Of a stretch of 64,000 nucleotides of DNA, positions 41,637 through 51,305 are shown piece by piece; positions within the stretch are counted from its first letter, which is position 1, and each line of letters opens with the position of its first letter. The DNA comes from Candidatus Schekmanbacteria bacterium (GTDB lineage Bacteria; Schekmanbacteria; GWA2-38-11; J061): assembly GCA_016219965.1 (NCBI GenBank), contig JACRJM010000009.1:62001-126000 (forward strand), read 5' to 3'. The position numbers and the translations under genes were made by a program. Below the pieces are notes generated by a model. It was not told where the DNA came from. It made no database searches and saw only the letters and a program-made list of their open reading frames with translations.

Positions 41637-42989
41637 TTAGAGAAAAACCGAACCGATTCTTTTCATCCACATGATAATAAAAATAATTACAGAAATGGAA
41701 GCAAATAGCAGTGCAGTACGTTTTATTTTAGTTAGAGCGGGTATTCCGGTACAGAGAGCATCAGCTGCATAGAGCATAACAAAAGGCATTAGCCCCAGCC
41801 TGAACCTTGACATTCCGAATGTAATTGTGTGGATTGTTATTGTATAGAAAAACAGGCACAGGAAAAGGATCCTGATATGAGAAGAATTTGCTCTCTCGGT
41901 TCCGATTACCAATCCTGCAATGCCGAGAAGGACTATCGCCATGTAGGACAAAACATCGGTCCAGATGGTTATTTTGGCGATTGAGCTTTCGGGATTGCCG
42001 TAAAGTTTTAACTTGATGTGGCGCACAAGAAATGAGGTCGGAGAGAAAAGATCACATATTTTGGTCGGTATTTTTTTTAGAAAATCCAAAGGTGCATCAG
42101 CGATACATTTTAATGCAATCGCAGTTCTTTCTTTGTCCCTGTCTATGACATTCATTGACATATCGGGGTTTTCATAGGTCTTGTAACTTCTCCACATGTT
42201 GTAATCGTAATTAGCCGGACCTCCGGGCGTGTTACCGCTTATTAGGTTCACTCCCAGATTGGCGTCAACCAAACAGAACCTGTCGTATACGATATAGTTT
42301 CTGATAGTCCATGGAGAAATTAGAAGAAGAGCCGTTATAAGGGGCAGGCAAATGTTCCTCATCTGTTTCTTTTTTCTGAGCCCGGCAGAAAAATACATCC
42401 AGAGCATTATGACCGGATAGAAATAAAGGGAGAGGGGTTTGATATAAGCTGTTGCAGCAAGCATGATTCCGGAGATTATTGGCCACCGGATTGATTCCTC
42501 CTCTGTCGTTCTTAAAATGCAGTAAATGAACAGGTAGAAAAGGAATATATAGAGCGTCTCATTCCAGAAATAATGAGTGAAGGCAATAAGAGTAGGATTA
42601 AAGGAAACAATTGCGCAGGCTATTGCCCCGGTTTTCTCCGAAAAATATTTTTTCCCAATAAGGTATATAACATATGCTGACAGAGTGCTTAAAACTATCT
42701 GGGAAAGTTTAGCTGCAACCACCCAGTTGTTGAATAAAGATATATGCGCTGCAAGAAAGGATATGTAGCCTGGAGGCCAGAGAAGCCCGTTCCAGAGGAC
42801 ATCTTTTTGAATCCCAACTCCGTTTCCTGATGAAAGCCCCTCTGCAAGAGTCTTATAGAAGAGTTCATCGTTCACGAACGGTATATTTGAAAACCTGAGC
42901 AGAAGTATGAGTTTTAATATGAATGATACAATTAGAATTACGATTACATGGAAAGTCAGGTTCCTATCTTTATCAATGTTTGATTGCAT
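41637..42989 (-). CDS. GT39-like (GT-C) membrane glycosyltransferase
   Basis: A 450-residue integral membrane protein with about 11 predicted helices. The first external loop has PFVNDELFYKTLAEGLSSGNG, whose acidic pair is the catalytic site of polyprenyl-phosphate-sugar GT-C enzymes, and WNETLYIFLFYLFIYC is the second conserved segment of PMT/ArnT-like (GT39) proteins. It would transfer a sugar from a lipid-phosphate donor onto a lipid, glycan or protein on the outer face of the inner membrane. Its acceptor is unknown. It is in the same orientation as the next two genes upstream (42-base gap), so the three may be one operon with a sulfatase-like enzyme. Confidence 0.8.
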   Translation of the reverse strand: MQSNIDKDRNLTFHVIVILIVSFILKLILLLRFSNIPFVNDELFYKTLAEGLSSGNGVGIQKDVLWNGLLWPPGYISFLAAHISLFNNWVVAAKLSQIVLSTLSAYVIYLIGKKYFSEKTGAIACAIVSFNPTLIAFTHYFWNETLYIFLFYLFIYCILRTTEEESIRWPIISGIMLAATAYIKPLSLYFYPVIMLWMYFSAGLRKKKQMRNICLPLITALLLISPWTIRNYIVYDRFCLVDANLGVNLISGNTPGGPANYDYNMWRSYKTYENPDMSMNVIDRDKERTAIALKCIADAPLDFLKKIPTKICDLFSPTSFLVRHIKLKLYGNPESSIAKITIWTDVLSYMAIVLLGIAGLVIGTERANSSHIRILFLCLFFYTITIHTITFGMSRFRLGLMPFVMLYAADALCTGIPALTKIKRTALLFASISVIIFIIMWMKRIGSVFL

Positions 42990-43031
42990 ATTCCCTGGTC
43001 TGATTAGATATTGCCTGGGATGATTGCTGGT

Positions 43032-44309
43032 CTATACTTTTGTGTTCTCTTCATCCATCAGCGCCCCTATGCAGAGAAGTGTTAATGTGAAACCTATATA
43101 ATTGTTGTGGAAAAATCTTGAAAAATAAAGAAAGAAAAAAAGCAGTACGGTATAGAAAATGACCATAGCTTTTACTGTGTTCTGCCTGCGCTGTAATGCT
43201 ATGAATATTAGAAAAAGCGGAGTACAGAAAATAAGCTGGAATATCCAGAAAGGAATATAATCCTGTTCACCGTATCCCGCAAAAACAAATAATTGTGCAA
43301 AACCGAATCCCGGGCTTCCTCCAAGCGGATAGCTTGAACCCTGTATCTTTCCTAAATTGAAATCAAAAACATCTTCTTTTAATGAATGTAAATCCCATAG
43401 AAGGTATGGACCAATTATTACAAGCACTAAAATTACAAAGGGGAGTATCTTTTTAAAAGTTCCTAACACTTTCTGGCTGAAGCTGGTTCCTCCGTTCCTG
43501 AGGTAAATGTAATGAATGAAAAAAGGTAAAAGAAGCCACGAGGTTGGCTTGACGGTAAATGCAAGTCCAAAAAAAAGTGACGCAGTCTGGATTTTGTTTC
43601 TGCGAAGAAAATAAATGATGCATAGAAGGAAGAAGAATACCAATATGTCATTCCGTCCAGGGATAATGTATTGAGAGAAGACGGGGTTTAATCCTATTGC
43701 TATGATTATCAGAAGACGGTTTGTGTATCTCTTTGAAAATGATAATGCCAGCCAAAGTGATAAAAGAAATGCAACGAGATAAATAAACCTCATATCAAAC
43801 CAGCCAAGGGTATTAATAGAAATATAGTAAAATGGAATCGGCAGCAGGAATGAGAGCGGAAGATAGGGATAATGGTAAATTATAGTACGGAGCCCGAAAG
43901 GATGGTTTTCATATAAATATTGTTCTTCAAGCTCCGTGCCGCGGTAATCTGATGTATATGGGTTCTTTCCCTCAATAAACATTTTCATGGCTTCTTTGGT
44001 ATGTATTACCCCTCCGTCGTGGGCATAGGACTTTACACCTAAGATATGCCGTTCATAGGTGCTGTAAAGTGTTGGTATTATAAGGACTGATAAAATCAAA
44101 GCGGCAATGATTACAAGTTTTGCACGATAAACAGACCTTTCAGAAATAGCTTTTTGAGATGTGACGATTGCAGGAATTATATCTGTCAGAATATAGCAGC
44201 CGGCTAAAAAAAGCATGAAAGGCTGTGTTACAAACTTTAATTTCTGAGGAATGAAATTGAGACAGGATACTGTGCCGATTGCAAGGAGCAGAGAGTCGAT
44301 TGATATCAA
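43032..44309 (-). CDS. GT87/DUF2029-like membrane glycosyltransferase
   Basis: A 425-residue membrane protein with about ten helices. The luminal loop VIHTKEAMKMFIEGKNPYTSDYRG and the later HYPYLPLSFLLPIPFYY are characteristic of DUF2029/GT87 enzymes, which in actinobacteria add mannose from polyprenyl-phosphate-mannose. The substrate here is unknown. The frame starts with TTG at 44309, preceded by AAGGG 8 bp upstream and only 12 bp after the stop of the sulfatase-like gene; no ATG lies near, so the unusual start is accepted. It is the middle gene of a probable three-gene unit. Confidence 0.75.
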   Translation of the reverse strand: MISIDSLLLAIGTVSCLNFIPQKLKFVTQPFMLFLAGCYILTDIIPAIVTSQKAISERSVYRAKLVIIAALILSVLIIPTLYSTYERHILGVKSYAHDGGVIHTKEAMKMFIEGKNPYTSDYRGTELEEQYLYENHPFGLRTIIYHYPYLPLSFLLPIPFYYISINTLGWFDMRFIYLVAFLLSLWLALSFSKRYTNRLLIIIAIGLNPVFSQYIIPGRNDILVFFFLLCIIYFLRRNKIQTASLFFGLAFTVKPTSWLLLPFFIHYIYLRNGGTSFSQKVLGTFKKILPFVILVLVIIGPYLLWDLHSLKEDVFDFNLGKIQGSSYPLGGSPGFGFAQLFVFAGYGEQDYIPFWIFQLIFCTPLFLIFIALQRRQNTVKAMVIFYTVLLFFFLYFSRFFHNNYIGFTLTLLCIGALMDEENTKV

Positions 44310-44321
44310 GAAGGCTTACCC

Positions 44322-45674
44322 TTATTTAATGTATCCAAGTAATCTGAGCTTCTCTATCCTTTCCTTTTCCATTTCTTCAACAAGGAGTGGTTTTTTTGCC
44401 AGTTTTTCTTTTGTACTTACTTCATGTTCAAGTATTTTGCGCATTTCTGCTGATAATATTTTCTTTTCATTAATGAGGTTTTTTGTTTCTAATGGGTCAT
44501 CTGCCATGTTGTAAAGTTCTTCCATGCCGTCTTTATAGTTAAGAATATATTGGTAATTATCAAGGATAATAGTCCTGAGATCAAGACCATCATATTTTCT
44601 GGTTTCGCAATAAACACTTTTGTCTTCCCATTTATTGCCTTTTCCTTCAAGTAAGGGGACAAGGCTTTTGCCTTCAATCCGAGACGCTGGATTTATTCCT
44701 GCAATTTCAAGAAGTGTGGGGAGAAGGTCTATGTGACTTACAACGGTATCAATCTTCTTTCCCTTTTCAAAGAGCGGGGGATATGAAATTATAAATGGGA
44801 CATGTATCAGTTCTCTGTAAACATTGTCAGCATGATACCATTTCCCGTGTTCCATGAATGATTCGCCATGATCACTTGTTATAACAATAACTGAATTTTC
44901 GAGTATCCCGTATTTTTCGAATTCCTTTAATAATTCACCGAATACATCGTCGCAGTGCCTTATTTCTCCGTCATAGAGAGCTTCTGATACTTCCTTCCCC
45001 ATGGGATCGCCCTCTACTTTGAACATTTCTTTGTATTTTTCCGGCGGATTGTACCTTCCTTTTATCCCGGGCTGGTGATCGGCATGGGCATCTATGTAAT
45101 GAACCCACATAAAGAATTTCTTGTCATGATTGTTTTCTAACCAGCTTATTGCTTTTTCATTTACACATTCCGCATTTTCCCAAAGGCATTCTTCATCATA
45201 ATAATCAAAACCCTGCGCAAACCCCTCTTTACGAATTAAATGCCCGTTTGTTGAAAACCCTGCAGTTGTGTATCCAGCGGATTTCATGAATTCCGGGAGT
45301 GTTTCAAAGTCATCGCTTAAAACTTCCTGGTAGATTATTTTCTTGCTTTCAATCTGGGCACGCACATTTCCATGTATAACGGGAAGAATAGAAGTGAACA
45401 TTGATATCATTGACGGCAATGTCCATGACGCATGGGAGTAACAGTTTTCAAAAAGCACGCCATTCTTTGCGATCCTGTCCACGTTAGGTGAAGTTTCCCT
45501 CCTGTATCCATAAGCCCCTATATGATCAGCCCTTGCTGCATCTATGGTTATGAGAATGATATTGAGATTAGTGTTTTTTTCGACCGGTTTTCTCATGCAT
45601 CCCAGACATGGAAGCAAAAGTAAAACAAAGGCCATATATACCGGTAAACATTTTCTTGATTTATATAATGTCAT
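44322..45674 (-). CDS. Sulfatase-like lipoprotein (alkaline phosphatase superfamily)
   Basis: A 450-residue enzyme with a lipoprotein signal (VLLLLPCLGC, Cys anchor), so it should act in the periplasm or at the surface. Metal ligands are visible: IILITIDAARADHIGAYGY at the start and VIVITSDHGESFMEHGKWYH later. The nucleophile region reads SHASWTLPSMISMFTS; the CxPxR sulfatase signature is absent, and a Ser or Thr nucleophile, as in phospho-/phosphoethanolamine-type members, is more likely. It could modify a surface glycan or lipid. It is divergent from the membrane protein at 45904 and resembles the enzyme at 48264. Confidence 0.82.
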   Translation of the reverse strand: MTLYKSRKCLPVYMAFVLLLLPCLGCMRKPVEKNTNLNIILITIDAARADHIGAYGYRRETSPNVDRIAKNGVLFENCYSHASWTLPSMISMFTSILPVIHGNVRAQIESKKIIYQEVLSDDFETLPEFMKSAGYTTAGFSTNGHLIRKEGFAQGFDYYDEECLWENAECVNEKAISWLENNHDKKFFMWVHYIDAHADHQPGIKGRYNPPEKYKEMFKVEGDPMGKEVSEALYDGEIRHCDDVFGELLKEFEKYGILENSVIVITSDHGESFMEHGKWYHADNVYRELIHVPFIISYPPLFEKGKKIDTVVSHIDLLPTLLEIAGINPASRIEGKSLVPLLEGKGNKWEDKSVYCETRKYDGLDLRTIILDNYQYILNYKDGMEELYNMADDPLETKNLINEKKILSAEMRKILEHEVSTKEKLAKKPLLVEEMEKERIEKLRLLGYIK

Positions 45675-45903
45675 AATCGCACCCTCAATAATCGTATTTG
45701 CTTATGCAAAGCTAACTATATATTATCATACGTCATACTTTCAACCCATTTCAATTGCTTTACATCTTTGAAAATTTTCTCTTTTCTTTGCCTGTAGTAA
45801 TTTTTTTTGTTATTCTGTTTAATTATATGCCGCTGATTAGATTCATTTTTCTAACTTGGAGAGAGAAGACTGATGATTGCTGTTTGTTCATAAAGGAATA
45901 CAA

Positions 45904-48261
45904 ATGATCAAAAAGAATACAACTTTTTTCTTTTTTTTAATTCTTCTCCTTGTTCACAGGGTTTTCCTGCTTCTTGCTAACTTCGATATCTTTATCCAGG
46001 ATGAGGAGCGATATAACGGCACCATAGCAATTGAAATGATTCGCGGACTCAAGATGCCTCTCTTCTTTTATCAGCATCAGCCCTATGCCCCAGGTGCGAT
46101 GATAATGGGAGTTCTTGCTGCTCCTTTTTACCTGCTCTTCGGCGAATCATATATGTCGTTAAAATATCTTGCTCTTGCTGTGACCGTACTTTTGTTCTCG
46201 TTCTGGTATTTCTTTGTAAGAAGGATTGCTGGTGAACAATGTGCATTATTATTCTCTCTTTTTTTTATTTTTGCGCCTCCAAATGCTATCAAGTATTCTG
46301 TTCTTGCCCTTGGGAACCATTATGAAAGCTGCCTGTTCACTATTGTAGTGATTTATCTGATGACAGTGGGTTTATATGAAAAAAACGGAGACAGGAATCC
46401 TGACCTTTTATTTATTATTTTGGCCGGAGTCATCAGTGGTTTTGCCACTTACTTTGTTTTAACCTTTATTGCGACGGTTGTTCTATGTCTTTTTTTCTGG
46501 TTTCTCAAAGACCGTCTTTTTTTTGCAAGAAAAGCCTTTGCAGCCTACGCATTGTCGTTCTGTGCCGGGTTTTTGCCATGGCTTTATAACACCATCAAAT
46601 ACGGGGCAATGAGCCTTAACTTCCATGGGACTCCAATATACCTTGCAGAGGCGGATGAGTCCATCTGGGCAAAAACAATAAGATATCTTACTACGGGGAT
46701 GTCCCTTTCCTTCGGATTTGAAGGGATCGGCTGGAGCAACATTGACAGCTTTCTCTATTACGCTGTTGTTATGGGTGCTGTTGTTTATTTCTTTTTCCGG
46801 TACCGCAGGGATGTCAAAAATCTTTTTATATGTTTATTCTCATTTAGACGTTCTGATAAAGAGGATAATGGGTTTCTTGATGGTAAAATGGTTCTTGCTT
46901 TTTTCCCTTTAGTATTTTCAGCCATATTCATTGCATCGGGCTTTAAAGTGCCTAAAAAGAAGTTTTTTGATGCTATGTTTTATAATCCTTTTGATACATA
47001 TTATTATCTTTCTTACCGGTATTTTGTCCCATTGTTTCCTTTTGCCTTTTTCTTTATGGCTCTCTTTATATGTTTTTTGTTAAGTGAAAAAAAGAAAACT
47101 ATACGAGTATGGTCTGGTTATTTTATTATATTGCTTATACTTGGCTTAACAGGAAACTCTTATTACAAGCTTGCTATAGAGAGAGAATGGTTCAAAGGAA
47201 GTCTTTATACCGGTTCTGACTATATGGTTCTTGGCAAAAAAATCACTGAGGTGTACGGTAACAATTTGCCGGATGTTTACAGGAAGCTGTCGGATATAGA
47301 TGAGGGCTACAAAGTTGCTGCATTCAGGGGAGCCGGTATAGCAATGGGGAATAAAGATGATGGACTTAAGGGAATAATTCCTCTGATGCAAGAATCTTCT
47401 GATACTGAGAAAAAATGGCTTATTCAGGGTTATTCAAATGGTCTTTTCGAACGAGCTAAAATAGATGTGGATACTCTTGATATAAAAGCAGGGAATAAAA
47501 AAATTGAGATTGATGATATTTTTAAAACTGTTCCGTCTTATTTATTGCCGGTTATCAAAAGGGAAATAGGGAAGATTTCATCCTATTCCTGCAATTTTAA
47601 AACAGAAAGTAAAATTAAGGCTTCAATAAAATTTCTTGATAGGGTGCATCAAAGATATGATGCTTCTTTTGAGGATCTTCACATCCATAACCCCCACTTT
47701 TCAAATGCTGATTTCTGGAGTAGTGTAACGGAAGATGTTAATCCAGTTACTGCGGGTTTTATTTATTGTGCTATTGGAAGAGACATGTCTTTTATCGGCT
47801 TTGAGTCGACTGCGACGTTTAATTCGTGGTTGGAAAAGACGGACCCGCTTTACAGGCGATATCTTATTGATGGTATAGCTGAAACAAGCGGTCCTTATTT
47901 TAAGCATGATTTTAGCAAAGTTCTTAAAACAGCATTATCTCTACCTGATGAATACAGTGAGAAATTTATTAGTTCGGCAGGAGAGGCTTTTTTTTGGGAA
48001 AACTGGGATAAGGTTGGAGATATTAAATCACTTCCTGGAACTGCTGTGGTTGCAGACAACCCGTATTTCTACCGGGGCATAGGCCGGGGAGCAGGCTATC
48101 TTCTCTGGTGGAACAGGCAGAAATCAGATGACATTATTTCCAGGATGGACGAAAAACAAAGGGAGGAGTTTCTTTCCGGCATGAGAGAAAGAATAGATGA
48201 AACTTTTGATATAACTATTCCAAGCTATTACAGGTATTTTAATCTGAGGATAGAGTACTGA
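45904..48261 (+). CDS. Large GT39-like membrane protein with repeated C-terminal domain
   Basis: About 785 residues. The N-terminal half has some 11 helices and the GT39-type first loop NFDIFIQDEERYNGTIAIEM, with acidic residues at the catalytic site, and QHQPYAPGAMIMG. The C-terminal 340 residues are soluble and contain three degenerate copies of a unit of about 50 residues, each with an R-G/A-x-G-like turn (FRGAGIAMG, YCAIGRDMSF, YRGIGRGAGYLLWW) and a helix ending LI.G or FLSG. I know of no such named domain. ATG 45904 with AAAGGA is chosen over an earlier TTG. A sulfatase-like gene follows after 2 bp, so the two are co-transcribed. Confidence 0.75.
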   Translation: MIKKNTTFFFFLILLLVHRVFLLLANFDIFIQDEERYNGTIAIEMIRGLKMPLFFYQHQPYAPGAMIMGVLAAPFYLLFGESYMSLKYLALAVTVLLFSFWYFFVRRIAGEQCALLFSLFFIFAPPNAIKYSVLALGNHYESCLFTIVVIYLMTVGLYEKNGDRNPDLLFIILAGVISGFATYFVLTFIATVVLCLFFWFLKDRLFFARKAFAAYALSFCAGFLPWLYNTIKYGAMSLNFHGTPIYLAEADESIWAKTIRYLTTGMSLSFGFEGIGWSNIDSFLYYAVVMGAVVYFFFRYRRDVKNLFICLFSFRRSDKEDNGFLDGKMVLAFFPLVFSAIFIASGFKVPKKKFFDAMFYNPFDTYYYLSYRYFVPLFPFAFFFMALFICFLLSEKKKTIRVWSGYFIILLILGLTGNSYYKLAIEREWFKGSLYTGSDYMVLGKKITEVYGNNLPDVYRKLSDIDEGYKVAAFRGAGIAMGNKDDGLKGIIPLMQESSDTEKKWLIQGYSNGLFERAKIDVDTLDIKAGNKKIEIDDIFKTVPSYLLPVIKREIGKISSYSCNFKTESKIKASIKFLDRVHQRYDASFEDLHIHNPHFSNADFWSSVTEDVNPVTAGFIYCAIGRDMSFIGFESTATFNSWLEKTDPLYRRYLIDGIAETSGPYFKHDFSKVLKTALSLPDEYSEKFISSAGEAFFWENWDKVGDIKSLPGTAVVADNPYFYRGIGRGAGYLLWWNRQKSDDIISRMDEKQREEFLSGMRERIDETFDITIPSYYRYFNLRIEY

Positions 48262-48263
48262 AA

Positions 48264-50315
48264 ATGAAGCGTTGTTTATTTATTTTATTTATTGCTGTTA
48301 TTCTCGTATCTGCAGGCGGATGCGGAAAAAAAAACATCAATGCAGAAAAAGATTACAATATAGTCCTTATTGTAGCTGATACCCTGAGGTCAGATTACAT
48401 CTCATGTTACGGGAATAGATGGATTAAAACGCCTTCAATTGATTCGATTGCAAAAGACGGGATTCTGTTTGAAAATGCAATTTCCCAGGCATCATGGACG
48501 CTCCCTTCACATGCATCTCTTATGACATCCAGATATCCTATTCAGCATGGCTGTTTGAGCTACAACAATCCTCTTTCTGAAAAAGAAACCACACTTGCTG
48601 AAGTTTTAAAGCAGGACAACTTTACCACAGGTGCTTTTATAAGCACTTTTCTTGTAAGCTCTAAATTTGGCTTCCAGCAGGGTTTTGACACATTTGACGA
48701 AAAACTTGATTCTGATTTTCAAAGACCAGTAACAGAATTCCATGCTGACAGTCTTAGGTGGATTGAAAAAAAGAAAAATGGAAAATTTTTCCTGTGGCTC
48801 CATTATTTTGAGCCTCACTATCCATATCTTCCGCATATTCCTTTTACTGATGATTATGAGAAGATTTTAAATAAAAAAGTGAAAGGTACTTTTGACCGCT
48901 CTCATGAATGGATAAAGGATACGTATAATAAGAAAAAAGAGGACATTTCAGAAGCTGATACAAACAGAATGAGGAGCCTCTATGCCGGAGAAATAAGCTA
49001 TCTGGATCGTTTTATTGGAGAAGTAATCTCCAAGCTAAAAGAGGAAGGGGTTTATGACAAGACTCTCATAATATTTACATCAGACCATGGAGAGATGCTG
49101 GGAGAACATCATCTTATAGAACACGGCGAAAGCCTTTACCAGGAAGAGATCCATGTGCCTCTCATTATAAAACTACCGGCAGATATGAAATACACACACG
49201 GAGCTCGTATAAACGGAATAGTAGAGCATGTTGATGTGATGCCTACTCTTCTTGACCTGCTGGGAGTGAAATCCAATATCAAGCTTGAGGGGAAAAGCCT
49301 CCGTTCATTAATTTTAGGGATTTCAGGGATTTCAGAAAATAATGCCATAGTAAAACCAATTGCCCATAGCGAGGTGCACAACTATAAAAGTCTGATATCT
49401 GGAAATTTGAAGCTGATAATGTCGTTACCAGTGCTTGATACTCCAATGCTCTTCGATATCAATAAGGACCCGGAAGAAAAAAATAATATTTATTATGAAG
49501 AGAAAGAAAAAGCCAAAGAAATGAAGAATGGGCTTCTGGACTGGGTAATGGCAATGAACAATCCTGCACCAGCAAAGACACGTCTTACAAGAGAAGAGGA
49601 AGATAAACTTAAAAGCCTCGGATATATTAATGCAGGTGTAAGCAGGACGCTTAATATAAGTGTCTATCCTCCTTCAGGACTAACTGCTGAAGTTCGCGAT
49701 GGGAATATTCTGCGTTATTTGTCAGGTGGTAAAATCCAGATGAAAGAGGAGAAATGGAATGGAACAGAAATCCAATTAACGCCTGATGGACATGGCAAAG
49801 AGGGAACAGTGGAGTTCTGGTTCAAACCAGCCTGGGAATGGAATAAGAGCGATAAAGTGAAGGTGTTTTCCTTAAATGCCGGCAAATCCTCTGTTATAAA
49901 TGTTGACAAGGTTGGGGAGGCACTTGATACAAATGAAGGGAAAGTTTACAGAGGTTCATTCCTCAGAGTTGGTGTAAGCAGTGAATCGGATAGGTTTGTA
50001 TACTATGATGTTAGCCGGTTATCTGACAATATTCCACACCATATACTTCTTACATGGAAAAATATATCAGCACAAGAAGGGGGAAGAATTTTACTTTTTA
50101 TTGACGGCACAAAAGATGAGTTTTCTCCGGAATTGAAATTTACTGCTCCACTGAATGAGGGAATAAACTCGATAACTTTTGGAGATGGAAATAAAAGAGA
50201 GAGTATGGGTAATTTAAAAATTTACAGAAACTTTTATGAATCGGGCTCCATAATTATGCAGGTGTACAGAAAAGCTTTAGAGTATGAAGAAACAACCCAT
50301 GAAACAGGAAAATAA
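48264..50315 (+). CDS. Sulfatase-like lipoprotein with C-terminal LamG-type domain
   Basis: A 683-residue exported enzyme. The signal ends LVSAGGC (lipid anchor). Residues 30-470 form the alkaline-phosphatase-superfamily domain: IVLIVADTLRSDYISCYGN, nucleophile region QASWTLPSHASLMTSRYP, and IIFTSDHGEMLGEHHLIEHG with ligands for two metals. The last 190 residues form a concanavalin-like (LamG) sandwich (GTVEFWFKPAWEWN, HHILLTWKN, ILLFIDGT), likely a carbohydrate-binding module. As in the 44322 enzyme, the CxPxR Cys is replaced by a Ser/Thr-Pro context. It lies between two membrane glycosyltransferase-like genes and probably edits or transfers groups on their product. Confidence 0.85.
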   Translation: MKRCLFILFIAVILVSAGGCGKKNINAEKDYNIVLIVADTLRSDYISCYGNRWIKTPSIDSIAKDGILFENAISQASWTLPSHASLMTSRYPIQHGCLSYNNPLSEKETTLAEVLKQDNFTTGAFISTFLVSSKFGFQQGFDTFDEKLDSDFQRPVTEFHADSLRWIEKKKNGKFFLWLHYFEPHYPYLPHIPFTDDYEKILNKKVKGTFDRSHEWIKDTYNKKKEDISEADTNRMRSLYAGEISYLDRFIGEVISKLKEEGVYDKTLIIFTSDHGEMLGEHHLIEHGESLYQEEIHVPLIIKLPADMKYTHGARINGIVEHVDVMPTLLDLLGVKSNIKLEGKSLRSLILGISGISENNAIVKPIAHSEVHNYKSLISGNLKLIMSLPVLDTPMLFDINKDPEEKNNIYYEEKEKAKEMKNGLLDWVMAMNNPAPAKTRLTREEEDKLKSLGYINAGVSRTLNISVYPPSGLTAEVRDGNILRYLSGGKIQMKEEKWNGTEIQLTPDGHGKEGTVEFWFKPAWEWNKSDKVKVFSLNAGKSSVINVDKVGEALDTNEGKVYRGSFLRVGVSSESDRFVYYDVSRLSDNIPHHILLTWKNISAQEGGRILLFIDGTKDEFSPELKFTAPLNEGINSITFGDGNKRESMGNLKIYRNFYESGSIIMQVYRKALEYEETTHETGK

Positions 50316-50318
50316 ATC

Positions 50319-51305
50319 ATGACGGAAATTTCCATTGTAATACCTACATATAACGCGTCTTTTTCCATAGAAGACTGCCTTAAGGCGATTTACGAAACTA
50401 CGGGAGTTGATTTTGAAGTCATAATAGTTGATGACCTTTCCACTGACAACACCATTGAGATAGTGAAGCAATTCCCGTGCAGACTCATAAAGCTTGAAGA
50501 AAAAAGCGGACCTTCTCTAGCGAGAAACATCGGAGCAGAGAATGCGAAGAGCGATATAATAATGTTTGTCGATTCAGACGCTGTCGTTGAAAATGGGGGG
50601 ATTGAGAGGCTGGTATCAGTTTTCAGAAAAAATCCTGATATAGCGTGCGTAAGCGGTGTATTTGACGTAAATCCGAATAAACTGAGTTTTTTCTCACGAT
50701 ACAGAGACAGGCAGGTTGCATACTGGCATTATTCAGCATGCGATGATGTTAGCATTTTTATCCTTACTGCAGGTGCTATAAGAAAGGATGTTTTTTTTGA
50801 AGTCGGTGGATTTGAAAGAAAATTCGGCGTAAAGGCGGATATAGAGGATTTTGAAATCGGTCACAGGATAGTCAGCAGAGGGCACAAGATGGTGGTTGAT
50901 AAGCAGATAAGGTTTTATCATTTTGAACACTCTTCACGGTTTACAAATCTCGTAAAAAAACTTTTCAAGAGGACGAGGCTCTGGATGCATCTTTTCTGGA
51001 AAAGAAAAAAGTTTGAAAAAAATTATGTCACTGCTGAAAGATCATATGCTGCTATATTTGCAGGATTGAGTTTTCTTTTCCTTGTTCTTGCCGCCATATC
51101 ATCAATATTCCTTATTCCTGCCGTGGTTTCATTTATCTTATTTGTTCTTCTGGATGCCGGATTTTACAGATTCCTGTTCAAAGACGGCGGTTTATTCTTT
51201 CTCATCTACGCGCTGGCAGTTCATTATTTTCTGACTATAGTCATATGTACAGGTGCATTTGTAGGTCTGAGCCAGGCACTTCTAGGATTAGAGGCCCAAA
51301 AGTGA
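50319..51305 (+). CDS. GT2 glycosyltransferase with C-terminal membrane helices
   Basis: A 328-residue GT-A enzyme. The nucleotide-sugar site is shown by SIVIPTYNASFSIEDCL and the DxD-type VDSDAVVENGG; the acceptor part has TAGAIRKDVFFEVGGFERKF and DIEDFEIGHRI, a typical ED-type catalytic base. Two or three membrane helices in the last 90 residues anchor it in the inner membrane, as in polyprenyl-phosphate glycosyltransferases. It starts 3 bp after the LamG sulfatase-like gene, and the next gene overlaps its stop by GTGA, so a tight operon is certain in layout. Confidence 0.9.
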   Translation: MTEISIVIPTYNASFSIEDCLKAIYETTGVDFEVIIVDDLSTDNTIEIVKQFPCRLIKLEEKSGPSLARNIGAENAKSDIIMFVDSDAVVENGGIERLVSVFRKNPDIACVSGVFDVNPNKLSFFSRYRDRQVAYWHYSACDDVSIFILTAGAIRKDVFFEVGGFERKFGVKADIEDFEIGHRIVSRGHKMVVDKQIRFYHFEHSSRFTNLVKKLFKRTRLWMHLFWKRKKFEKNYVTAERSYAAIFAGLSFLFLVLAAISSIFLIPAVVSFILFVLLDAGFYRFLFKDGGLFFLIYALAVHYFLTIVICTGAFVGLSQALLGLEAQK

